The position numbers were made by a program, and so were the translations under genes. DNA of 11,208 bases, from the NCBI GenBank assembly GCA_946538475.1, contig CAMNGN010000061.1, forward strand, positions 1 to 11,208, read 5' to 3'. This DNA comes from an uncultured Blautia sp. (lineage in GTDB: Bacteria; Bacillota; Clostridia; Lachnospirales; Lachnospiraceae). Shown in pieces: positions 1 to 8,274 of this stretch (its first letter is position 1; each line of letters starts with the position of its first letter). The notes under the pieces are model-generated. The model saw only the letters and a program-made list of their open reading frames with translations, did no database searches and had not been told where the DNA came from.

Positions 1-1913
1 GAGTATTCCAGATTGTTCAAGTTAAGGCTGATATTTGAAACAGAGCCGTCTGCCCATGTGAGGGTGATCCAATTATAGTTGTCAGTGACAAATTCACCGG
101 ACTCTTCTCCGATTTTTATATCGCAGAACAATTCCACCGCTCTGTCAAGCAGCTCCCCTTCTTTGAAAACCGCCGAGCGTCCGGCTCCGCCGTGATCCAC
201 GTAAAACTCCAGCTCTACAGGAGGTTCATTTTTAATGTTCTCCAGTTTTTCATCGCCAAGAGCCATGTAGAGATATTCACCTGTCTTAGGAACATTGACC
301 GGAGGCAGCTCGGTTTCTGTCTTTACGGAAGAAACACCGATGGAAACAGCCGCCGGTACCGACTGCAATCCCCACCTGATATCATCGTAGTTAAAATCAA
401 TTTTGGTGTGAGGAGCAATAGGAGTGTCTCCTCCATCATAGGTGATGCCGAAGGAGCGGAATTCCTCTCCGGTCTCATCCATCAGCACAAATGTATAGAT
501 GACTTCCATGATCCCTTCTTCTGTGTTATTCTCGATAGTGCCACTGAAGGAGTAGTTATACCCGGTATCGTTTTTTACCGCCACGGCCTCTGTAAGTGTA
601 ACAGTCACCCCATCAGCGTCGGCAGGACTGCCTTTTATTTCAAGCTCGATGGCATCTGTATCTTCTTTTCCGTCTCCTTCATTGTTTTCTCCGGTCAGAA
701 TTCCCTCTATGATGTCAGCGAGCTCAGATTGACCCTGTGTATCCGGTACACCGGCCGGTATAGATTGACCCTGTGTATCCGATGCACCGGCTTCTTTCCG
801 TGTCACTGTCACATCTCCGCAATAGCTGAACGCATCCTCTTCCATCTCTACATTTCCGCAAAGAACAGCTTCTTCAAGGGCTTTGCAATATTCAAAAGCT
901 TCTGCTTCCAGCCTGCTGCCTTCTGCGCACACGACACGTGAAAGATCATAACAATAGCCGAATCCGCGTCCTTTGACTGTCACGTCCGATTCGATAATAA
1001 CGGACTCCAAACCCTCGCAATAACTGAAAGTACACGGCTCCACTACTGCCCCGACGGGAATAGTTATCTCGGAAGGCAGTGTCGCGTAGCTGAATGCATC
1101 GTCCATGATGGTAATATTCTGAGGGAGCCGGATCGAGTCAGAAACAGTACTGTATTCAAAAGCCCTTTTTTCAATACACTGAACACTGTCAGGGACCGTC
1201 AGGCTCGTCATTGTTCTGTAGCTGAATGCCTCCGGCCCGATCTGAGAAACCGGATATCCGTCGATCTCAGAGGGAATTTCCATCACTTCGGCATCTCCCG
1301 AAAAATGAAGCAAAGTAACCGTTTCTTTATCTTCATTGACCGAATATTCATATTCCCCTGAGGTAATGGGCCCTGCAGGCGTGCTGTCAGTCGGTTCTGA
1401 TGTTGAAGGCTCATGCATCTTGTTATACTTCTCACTGCCTTTGATCAGGACATTATCCAACACTTCTTCAACGCCGCTCCATAAAATATCATATTCGGCA
1501 CGAATTTTCTCGTCTTTCACATAAGCCTGATAATCCGTGGGGAGCTCAGCATAATAATTCATGGCTTCTTCTTCGTCAAAGCCCAGATATCTGAAACTCG
1601 GAAGATTCTGAAAATCACTGTTCACAGAGGCCCCAAGGGTAAAAAGCAGCCCTCCGTCCAGACCTTCCTTTGCATATGCATCACGGCTGTCTTTATGGTA
1701 GAAAGATGCCGTCATGCCTCCTTCACCCGGAATAACCCTTGTGTTCAGATACCAGTTTTCATCCAATGTAACAAGTATACGCGGAAATCCGTACGCATAT
1801 GTGCCATCGGCCTTAGGGAAGTCCCAATACCCGTCGAAAGTGCCGGCAGAAACATATAAACAGGAGATAAAAGTCAGAACTAAGGTTAATAAAGCAGCAC
1901 AGATCTTTTTCAT
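1..1913 (-). CDS. Secreted BspA-type leucine-rich-repeat protein, 3' end beyond window
   Basis: An uninterrupted frame of 637 codons runs from an ATG at 1913 off the left edge, so the C-terminus is missing. An AGAGAGGA ribosome binding site (about 1922-1929) supports the start. Residues 1-23 form a signal peptide: KK, a hydrophobic core, and a likely signal peptidase I site after VSA. Residues 24-165 are a globular domain of unknown function. Residues 168-185 are a Ser/Thr/Pro-rich linker. Residues about 187-370 hold roughly six irregular repeats with the AFSYC..L..V pattern of BspA-type (LRR_5) leucine-rich repeats (A-F at 229, 251, 273, 339, 361; variants at 296 and 318). Next come two DTQGQS repeats (379-396), an acidic spacer, and beta-rich sequence resembling Ig-like or extracellular domains. 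Such proteins are generally surface or secreted and bind host or matrix partners; that role here is inference. No anchor is visible because the end is cut off. FISC at 15-18 is a poor lipobox. Confidence 0.88.
   Translation of the reverse strand, partial: MKKICAALLTLVLTFISCLYVSAGTFDGYWDFPKADGTYAYGFPRILVTLDENWYLNTRVIPGEGGMTASFYHKDSRDAYAKEGLDGGLLFTLGASVNSDFQNLPSFRYLGFDEEEAMNYYAELPTDYQAYVKDEKIRAEYDILWSGVEEVLDNVLIKGSEKYNKMHEPSTSEPTDSTPAGPITSGEYEYSVNEDKETVTLLHFSGDAEVMEIPSEIDGYPVSQIGPEAFSYRTMTSLTVPDSVQCIEKRAFEYSTVSDSIRLPQNITIMDDAFSYATLPSEITIPVGAVVEPCTFSYCEGLESVIIESDVTVKGRGFGYCYDLSRVVCAEGSRLEAEAFEYCKALEEAVLCGNVEMEEDAFSYCGDVTVTRKEAGASDTQGQSIPAGVPDTQGQSELADIIEGILTGENNEGDGKEDTDAIELEIKGSPADADGVTVTLTEAVAVKNDTGYNYSFSGTIENNTEEGIMEVIYTFVLMDETGEEFRSFGITYDGGDTPIAPHTKIDFNYDDIRWGLQSVPAAVSIGVSSVKTETELPPVNVPKTGEYLYMALGDEKLENIKNEPPVELEFYVDHGGAGRSAVFKEGELLDRAVELFCDIKIGEESGEFVTDNYNWITLTWADGSVSNISLNLNNLEY
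726..791 (-). repeat. In-frame 36-bp tandem repeat inside the LRR protein gene
   Basis: Copies at 726-755 and 762-791 match at 28 of 30 bases with a 36-base period, exactly 12 codons. They encode two DTQGQS-containing units in the hinge between the leucine-rich repeats and the C-terminal domain. The period keeps the frame, so copy number could vary without breaking the gene. Confidence 0.85.
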
Positions 1914-1949
1914 ATTGGTGTCCTCTCTTTCATGATATTTATGCTCCAC

Positions 1950-1973
1950 CCTGCGCGCCGGTGATGACGCAGG
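1950..1973 (-). promoter_or_regulatory. Leader hairpin upstream of the LRR protein gene
   Basis: CCTGCG (1950-1955) and CGCAGG (1968-1973) can form a six-pair GC-rich stem with a 12-base loop in the leader of the LRR gene, about 20 bases upstream of its ribosome binding site. No T-run follows on the minus strand, so it does not look like a terminator. It may affect mRNA stability or translation. Part of its loop, CCGGTGATG (1958-1966), recurs at 2021-2029. It does not match any riboswitch that I recognise. Confidence 0.4.
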
Positions 1974-2012
1974 CAGTTGAGGAATATGCTTCTATTTTAC
2001 CATTTTATTCTG

Positions 2013-2042
2013 CTTATATACCGGTGATGCCGAATTTGTCAT
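2013..2042 (-). promoter_or_regulatory. Probable promoter of the LRR protein gene
   Basis: Read on the minus strand, ATGACA (2037-2042, five of six to the -35 consensus) is separated by 18 bases from TATAAG (2013-2018, five of six to the -10 consensus). A 16-base spacing to TATATA (2015-2020) is an alternative. Transcription would start near 2005 and give a leader of about 90 bases. The site lies just beyond the large inverted repeat, as expected if that repeat ends the upstream transcript and this promoter starts a new one. Confidence 0.5.
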
Positions 2043-2049
2043 TGATTCT

Positions 2050-2162
2050 TCTTGTAAAACTGAAAAAGTGAGCCACGGGGACAGGTTCCTTGACTCAGCC
2101 CGCGGTTTACCGCAGGTTGAGTCAGGGAACCTGTCCCCGTGACTTTTTCAATTTTTACAAGA
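2050..2162. repeat. Long inverted repeat, probable terminator and REP-like element
   Basis: Arms of about 52-56 bases (2050-2105 and 2110-2162) are nearly perfect inverted copies around the loop TTTA (2106-2109). The core is CACGGGGACAGGTTCC, then TGACTCA. The left arm carries a four-base insertion (GAGC at about 2070-2073) relative to the right, and there are a few substitutions. Outer segments (TCTTGTAAAA and TGAAAAAGT) also pair. The element begins one base past the stop codon of the preceding minus-strand gene. T-tracts flank the GC-rich stem on both strands, so it can act as a bidirectional intrinsic terminator. Its size and near-perfect symmetry exceed an ordinary terminator and suggest a palindromic dispersed element. 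From memory, GGGGACAGGTTCC-like palindromes recur in Firmicutes genomes; only a genome-wide search can confirm that here. No transposase gene is present in the window. Confidence 0.8.
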
Positions 2163-2163
2163 T

Positions 2164-5100
2164 TCAGTATGTCTTTCCGGTTACCGGTGTCACCTCAGGC
2201 TTGATCTCTGCTCTTTCAATAATAAAGCGGTCAAATTCTTCAGGCGGCACGGGTTTCGAGAAATAATAACCCTGCACATATTCGCAGCCCATCTCTCTCA
2301 ATACCAGATACTGTTCCTGCGTTTCGACACCTTCGGCGACAACAGGCACATTGAGATAATCTGCAATGTCGATGATCAGCTCGATCATCCGCATATCCCC
2401 GTTTTCTTCAAAAGCACTGCGTATGAAGCTCATATCAAGCTTCAGTGCATCGATCGGAAGATGCGAAAGAATGCCGAGAGACGAGTAGCCCGTACCAAAA
2501 TCATCCATCTCGATGCGGAAGCCCATGCCCATACCGCGCAGATCCCTGGCTGTGGAGATCACCTGCTCGGGATCTTCCGTATAAGCCGACTCCGTGATCT
2601 CAAGCATCATATCTGCCGGTGTGAGATCATATTCATCTACGATCTCTTTGAAGATATTCTTGAGATTTGGCATCAGCATATCGATACGCGATACGTTGAC
2701 CGACACCGGGACGGAATACCCCAGGCGGTCTTTCCAGTCTCTTATCCTCTCTGCTGTTTTTCGCCATACAAACCTGTCGAGTTCAAGGATCAGGCCGTTC
2801 TCCTCAAGCAGCGGGATAAATACTCCCGGACTGATGATGCCAAGGTCCCGGTGATCCCACCGCACAAGTGCTTCTGCGCTGGCCAGTACAGGTTTTTCCG
2901 GACGGATATCAAACTTGGGCTGGAAATACACCTTGAAGCGGTCATTTTCCAGAGAAGGTTTGAAGTCTTCCAGCAGCCGCTCTTTGTAAAGCTCTGTCTC
3001 GTGCATCTGCGTATCATAGATACCAATGCTCTTCCTGTAACCGCTTTTGACAGTATTCGCTGCAGTCTTCGCATAATCAAAACGCCGTTCGATCTGAAGT
3101 GTCTTGTCGACCGATGCGTATACGCCCATACGCAGACGGACTCTGTTGGCTGATACATCCTCATCAACAAGCCCCTCAGATGCCTTGTTCAATATGCTCT
3201 CATAGTCTTCCGTATGAGGACAGTAGATAAGGAAAGTATCCGCACCACGCCGGCAGCAGACGCCGCCGATCTCTCTGGAGATCTGCCGGACACGCTTGCC
3301 GATGCGGGATAACACGCTGTCGCCATATTGCTTACCGTATCTTTCATTAAGCAAATGAAAATGGTTGACATCCAGCACAATGGCGTCCATCGATTTTTCC
3401 GCATAATGCCGGTCATACATTCTTACATAACGGAGGAAATAATCAAGGTTCAGAAGATTTGTAATACTGTCGCGCTCGGTGGACTGTATGATGTTGCGCT
3501 TCTCATTAAGTTCGATACAGCGGTTGACGCGCACCTGAATGATCTCGGCGGTCGGATAAGGCTTAGGTATAAAATCGATAGCTCCGATCTTAAGGCATTC
3601 AACTTCCGCACTCTGGTCCGCCGTCATCACTATCACCGGAATGTCCTTCAATTCATCCTCGGCTTTCATCACCTTGAGGATCTCTATACCGCTTATCTTG
3701 GGCATCTGCAGATCAAGCAGCACGATTGCCAGATCATCTTTATGGGCTTTAACCATTTCCAGTGTTTCACTGCCGTCAGAGGCACAGAGAACATCAAAGT
3801 CTTCACTCAGCATATTTCCAAGGATCGCCTGATTGATCATTTCATCATCTGCGATAAGAACATGCCGTTTAAGGTGCAGTATTTCTGCATCTTCATCCTT
3901 CGGGAATATCGACTTTGCGGCAGCCTCGGCATCCTCGCGTGAAATTGCACCCATGCCTTTCAGAAGCTTCTTTTCTTCGTACATCAAAGCATCTGCGCGT
4001 TCAAACACGTCATGGAAGCTCGTATCAACTCCGGGGCGATAATCTGCCAGACCGCCCGAGACAACAACCTCATTAATGCTGATGTGTTCCACCGATCGAT
4101 CATGCAGTGTCAGAACCAGTTCCTTCCTGATCGGATAATCGCGCCCGTTCAGGATTACAACAAACTCATCTCCTCCTGTCCGGAAGACGGGGCTGTGCTG
4201 AAAAATGTCGCAGATCATTCTGCAGGCTTTTTTTATGTATTCATCACCGGCTTTATGCCCCAAGGTATCATTGATAACCTTCAATCCGTTCACATCGCAG
4301 ACAACAACAGCAAATGCTTCTGCGTCATTCTCATCGATGGAAGCATTTATCTTCTTCTGGCTCATAAGGTAGGCATGTTTGCTCTTGACTCCTGTCAGGG
4401 GATCGGTGCGGGCGATGTTCCGCGCCTCATCGCGCTCCTGCGCAGCCTTTTTCTCCCACTTCCTCATCGAATTATAATTGGTGAGCATAATAAGGAGTGA
4501 CAGTCCGAATAAACCTGCTATTACGGCGACGGTAGTATTGTCTGCATCACGAAGATGATTGAGCTGAATTGCAAGGAATTCGTCTTTTTCTGCTGCAGGT
4601 GCTTCGCTTCTGTCCCTTCCGTCAATAAAGCCCGAGATCTCTGTAATGATCGTGTTTTCCCTTTCTTCTTTCAACCTTTGTGCCCATGTCATTGCCATCA
4701 TGACTATAAAAATGAGCAGTGCGATCCAGACTATGATCGCCTTACCGAATTTTCTGTCACTGTCGTTCTTGATGACGATGTGGAAAAACAAGAGTCCAAG
4801 CAATGACCAGACAGCCATGAGTACATATGTCTCCGTGGCTAAGGTGTAATCGGAGAAAAAGCTCGGGAACAGCAGGAAAACGGCAAAGCAAAGTAAAATC
4901 GCCAGGCTGATAATGCTCAGCACACGATCCTTTTTGGCCCCTTCCTTCCCGGCGGCTTTAAAAACAGCCATGGAAGCAAATCCGTAGATCAGTGAGGCGC
5001 CGATCGTTGTAGTGTCAACGATCCACCCGATCGCTGTTCTGCCCAAAAACGGTATAGGCAACGATACGAGCAGCACGAGCAGGAAGGTATCTACCGGAAT

Positions 5101-6171
5101 CTGTCTTTCATTGAGCCCCGTAAAACGCCTCGGCAGAATGCCATCCTGCGCTACCGCATAGCAAAGCCTGCTTAAGGCGCTCAGCATTCCGACCAGGCTG
5201 GTCAGAACAAGTTCCAGCAAAGATGCCATAAGAATATATACACCGGCTTTGCCAAGATAATGATTGGCAGCATAGAAAGCAGGAAGTCCTGCGATGCCCT
5301 CGAATTCATCCAGTCGTGTGATATAATCGATCCAGCCGGAGCACCCTTCAGGATAAGCAGAAACGCCGAGCAGGATTATAAAAATATATAACGCAGTGGT
5401 GACGACCGCAGAGGTGACCAGGATGCGGAACATTAAGCTGTGCTTGAACCTGTACTCCTCAGCCGCATGCGACACACTTTCAAATCCGATAAATGCCCAA
5501 GGTGAAATAAAAGCTATGCGTATCAACTGTTTCAGGACGCTTTTATCCGGAAAAAATGCGGGATCCATGGTCATGCCGGAGCTGCCGTGCTTGAGCATTG
5601 CGACAACAAAGCACACTGTGATGCCAATGGTAAAAAGGATCACCATCACGGCCACGATGCCGGCAGTCGCCTTTTTGCTCTTCATGCACAGAAAACCGAC
5701 AAGCCACATAACCGCAAGTGTGACCAGCGCTTCTCCAAGATAAACTTCATAGCCAAATATTGTATAAAGATAACCATGTTTGAATATTCCCCGAAGGAAA
5801 TAGCGCGCAAAAAGGGGAATGCTTGTGGCATTTGCCCAAAAGATGGATATATAGATCAGGAACATGAACCAGGCGATCAGGAAAGCGCGGTCGTAACCAA
5901 AGATTTTTTTCACATAATGATAAAGGCCGCCCGCCCCCGGATAGCGGTTTGCCAGAAAATGATAATGATTTGCTATGATCACCATCAACGCACAGCCTAT
6001 CAGAAGGCCGATGACGGAGCCCAGAGGCCCTGCCTGTGAAAGATAGGAACCGCTGGTGACTACAAGAGAGCCCCATCCGATAGCAGATCCGACCGAAAAG
6101 GCCCAGACGGCAAGCGGGGACAGATAGGGTTTTAATTGCTCCGAATTATTGACTGTAGATTTTTCCTCCAT
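2164..6171 (-). CDS. APC permease-GGDEF-REC-GGDEF(degenerate)-EAL cyclic di-GMP fusion protein
   Basis: A 1335-residue membrane protein. The start at 6171 is chosen because AGAGGAGA precedes its ATG by eight bases; a GTG at 6207 in the same frame has no binding site. Residues 15-468 are a 12-segment APC-superfamily permease: helix-1 motif GSAIGWG (28-34), PGAGGLYHY (78-86), helix-6 WAFIGFESVSHAAEE (225-239). Helix 13 (478-496), an outside loop (497-545) and helix 14 (546-564) follow, then a short charged helix. GGDEF1 (585-738) has GGDEF at 666-670 and D626/N628, but no RxxD inhibitory site. The receiver domain (768-888) has D775/D776, D820, T850 and K870. GGDEF2 (898-1056) reads GADTF (976-980) and is probably inactive. 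The EAL domain (1062-1320) keeps Q1084, E1100, N1159, E1191, D1223/D1224, K1244, E1280 and Q1300. By family, GGDEF makes and EAL degrades cyclic di-GMP. Ligand gating by the permease is inference. It is probably transcribed alone. Confidence 0.93.
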   Translation of the reverse strand: MEEKSTVNNSEQLKPYLSPLAVWAFSVGSAIGWGSLVVTSGSYLSQAGPLGSVIGLLIGCALMVIIANHYHFLANRYPGAGGLYHYVKKIFGYDRAFLIAWFMFLIYISIFWANATSIPLFARYFLRGIFKHGYLYTIFGYEVYLGEALVTLAVMWLVGFLCMKSKKATAGIVAVMVILFTIGITVCFVVAMLKHGSSGMTMDPAFFPDKSVLKQLIRIAFISPWAFIGFESVSHAAEEYRFKHSLMFRILVTSAVVTTALYIFIILLGVSAYPEGCSGWIDYITRLDEFEGIAGLPAFYAANHYLGKAGVYILMASLLELVLTSLVGMLSALSRLCYAVAQDGILPRRFTGLNERQIPVDTFLLVLLVSLPIPFLGRTAIGWIVDTTTIGASLIYGFASMAVFKAAGKEGAKKDRVLSIISLAILLCFAVFLLFPSFFSDYTLATETYVLMAVWSLLGLLFFHIVIKNDSDRKFGKAIIVWIALLIFIVMMAMTWAQRLKEERENTIITEISGFIDGRDRSEAPAAEKDEFLAIQLNHLRDADNTTVAVIAGLFGLSLLIMLTNYNSMRKWEKKAAQERDEARNIARTDPLTGVKSKHAYLMSQKKINASIDENDAEAFAVVVCDVNGLKVINDTLGHKAGDEYIKKACRMICDIFQHSPVFRTGGDEFVVILNGRDYPIRKELVLTLHDRSVEHISINEVVVSGGLADYRPGVDTSFHDVFERADALMYEEKKLLKGMGAISREDAEAAAKSIFPKDEDAEILHLKRHVLIADDEMINQAILGNMLSEDFDVLCASDGSETLEMVKAHKDDLAIVLLDLQMPKISGIEILKVMKAEDELKDIPVIVMTADQSAEVECLKIGAIDFIPKPYPTAEIIQVRVNRCIELNEKRNIIQSTERDSITNLLNLDYFLRYVRMYDRHYAEKSMDAIVLDVNHFHLLNERYGKQYGDSVLSRIGKRVRQISREIGGVCCRRGADTFLIYCPHTEDYESILNKASEGLVDEDVSANRVRLRMGVYASVDKTLQIERRFDYAKTAANTVKSGYRKSIGIYDTQMHETELYKERLLEDFKPSLENDRFKVYFQPKFDIRPEKPVLASAEALVRWDHRDLGIISPGVFIPLLEENGLILELDRFVWRKTAERIRDWKDRLGYSVPVSVNVSRIDMLMPNLKNIFKEIVDEYDLTPADMMLEITESAYTEDPEQVISTARDLRGMGMGFRIEMDDFGTGYSSLGILSHLPIDALKLDMSFIRSAFEENGDMRMIELIIDIADYLNVPVVAEGVETQEQYLVLREMGCEYVQGYYFSKPVPPEEFDRFIIERAEIKPEVTPVTGKTY

Positions 6172-6432
6172 AAAACAAGTCTCCTCTGCGCAGTTAACGT
6201 GCCTCACAAATGCCCGGACAAGGCCGGCATTTTGATCAGAAGTACAACCAATTCCAATACCTATATTCTATCATAACCCTACAAAGATTGTCATCCACTG
6301 TATTAAAATTTTGGTAAATTTTACCTGCTTCGCAGAGCTATTTCCTTTTAGTCATGGACTCCGTCCCGTGCCTCAGAATCGATCAGATAGCCACTCTATC
6401 ATGTGACGATATTTTATGCATCAACAACTACT
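6172..6432. other. Intergenic region between queA and the fusion gene
   Basis: About 260 bases without a gene. It holds the fusion-gene promoter (6265-6294) and a possible leader hairpin at 6210-6230 (ATGCC pairing with GGCAT, extended by two pairs across a bulge). Several short inverted repeats lie behind the queA stop, for example GATAG/CTATC near 6387-6401. None has a GC-rich stem followed by a T-run, so I see no convincing terminator for the queA transcript, and some read-through into the fusion gene cannot be excluded. The stretch around 6300-6325 is AT-rich with an AAAATTT/AAATTTT inverted repeat. Confidence 0.6.
6265..6294 (-). promoter_or_regulatory. Probable promoter of the permease-cyclic di-GMP fusion gene
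   Basis: On the minus strand ATGACA (6289-6294, five of six) is followed after 18 bases by TAGAAT (6265-6270, five of six), with TG one base upstream of the -10 element (extended -10). Transcription would start near 6258, leaving a leader of about 87 bases that includes the small hairpin at 6210-6230. The -35 element and spacing equal those of the LRR gene promoter. Confidence 0.6.
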
Positions 6433-7458
<1,026 letters not shown>

Positions 7459-8235
7459 CTATTCCTGTTCGTCCTCTCCGGCCTGCTGCTCTTCTTTTAG
7501 TTTCTTCTTCAGCTGCCGTACAAAATTCCATTCTTTGTTGGTTAAATCGGCTGTTTTGAGTAAGTCGGGACGGCGTTCTACCGTCCTGATGATGGATTGC
7601 TCACGTCTCCAGGCGTCTACGTTCCCATGATGGCCGGACATCAGCACCTCGGGCACTTCTTTGCCATGCCACACCTGCGGTCTGGAGTACTGCGGGTACT
7701 CAAGAAGGCCGGCGCTAAACGATTCTGTATCGGCGGAATCCTCGTTTCCGAGCACGCCCGGAACCATTCGGGAGACTGCGTCCATGACCACCATTGCGGC
7801 AAGTTCGCCGCCTGTCAGCACGTAATCACCGATAGAAATACTGTCCGTCACGATCTCTTCGAGCACTCTCTCGTCGATGCCTTCGTAATGCCCGCATAAA
7901 AGGATCAAATTTTCTTCCCGGGCGAGCTCACGGGCTGCTGCCTGATCGAAAGTTTTTCCCTGGGGCGTCAGATAGACCGTTCTCGGGTGCCCTCCGGGTA
8001 TGTTTTTTGCGATAGATTCCCAGGCAAGGTAGACCGGTTCGGCCTGCATCAGCATGCCGGCACCGCCGCCGTAGGGATAATCATCGACCGATTGATGCTT
8101 GTTAAAGGCATAATCACGTATATTCACCGCGTTTACCGACAGCGCTCCCTTTTCGATGGCACGGCCTGTAATACTTGTCCCCATACCGTTCTCGATCATT
8201 TCAGGAAATAGTGTCAGTACATGAAAATTCATCAT
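7459..8235 (-). CDS. trmD: tRNA (guanine-N1)-methyltransferase TrmD
   Basis: TrmD methylates G37 next to the anticodon, using S-adenosylmethionine, and prevents +1 frameshifting; it works as a dimer. The 258-residue sequence has the SPOUT family features: MNFHVLTLFPEM at the start, YPYGGGAGMLM (53-63), CGHYEGIDERV (114-124), and the trefoil-knot segment SIGDYVLTGGELAAMVV (134-150) with DAVSRMVPGVLG (152-163). SFSAGLLEYPQYSRP (172-186) follows. Where the E. coli enzyme has Asp in the GLLD segment this one has Glu, a substitution I recall as common in Firmicutes. Two adjacent ATG codons (8235 and 8232) fit the AAGGAG site; family alignment favours the second, starting MNF. It lies 39 bases behind rimM and abuts queA. 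The tail is acidic and glutamine-rich (248-258) and carries the queA ribosome binding site in its codons. Confidence 0.97.
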   Translation of the reverse strand: MMNFHVLTLFPEMIENGMGTSITGRAIEKGALSVNAVNIRDYAFNKHQSVDDYPYGGGAGMLMQAEPVYLAWESIAKNIPGGHPRTVYLTPQGKTFDQAAARELAREENLILLCGHYEGIDERVLEEIVTDSISIGDYVLTGGELAAMVVMDAVSRMVPGVLGNEDSADTESFSAGLLEYPQYSRPQVWHGKEVPEVLMSGHHGNVDAWRREQSIIRTVERRPDLLKTADLTNKEWNFVRQLKKKLKEEQQAGEDEQE

Positions 8236-8274
8236 ACGCTCGCTCCTTATCGATTCAGAACCTGTGCTTACCGG

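Noticed and set aside
192..941. Long plus-strand open frame of 249 codons opposite the LRR protein gene
   Set aside because: It is antisense to a frame with a signal peptide, ribosome binding site and recognisable repeats, and its own translation is low-complexity in character with no family features.
1860..1913. Lipoprotein signal at FISC (residues 15-18) in the LRR protein
   Set aside because: Position -3 is Phe rather than Leu/Val/Ile, and a standard signal peptidase I site (VSA) follows after a more usual length.
1914..2049. Cyclic di-GMP riboswitch in the leader of the LRR gene
   Set aside because: This was an attractive idea given the neighbouring cyclic di-GMP enzyme, but the leader lacks the conserved paired helices and tetraloop-receptor pattern of class I, and I see no class II pseudoknot pattern. 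Only a simple hairpin is supported.
2050..2162. CRISPR repeat or a complete insertion sequence
   Set aside because: There is one palindrome only, no spacer series, and no transposase frame between or beside the arms.
6172..6207. GTG start at 6207 adding 12 residues to the fusion protein
   Set aside because: No ribosome binding site precedes it, whereas AGAGGAGA stands eight bases before the ATG at 6171, and the extra residues would add two Cys and charged residues ahead of a normal permease N-terminus.
6295..6432. Terminator behind queA
   Set aside because: Several short inverted repeats exist, but none has a GC-rich stem followed by a T-run on the minus strand.
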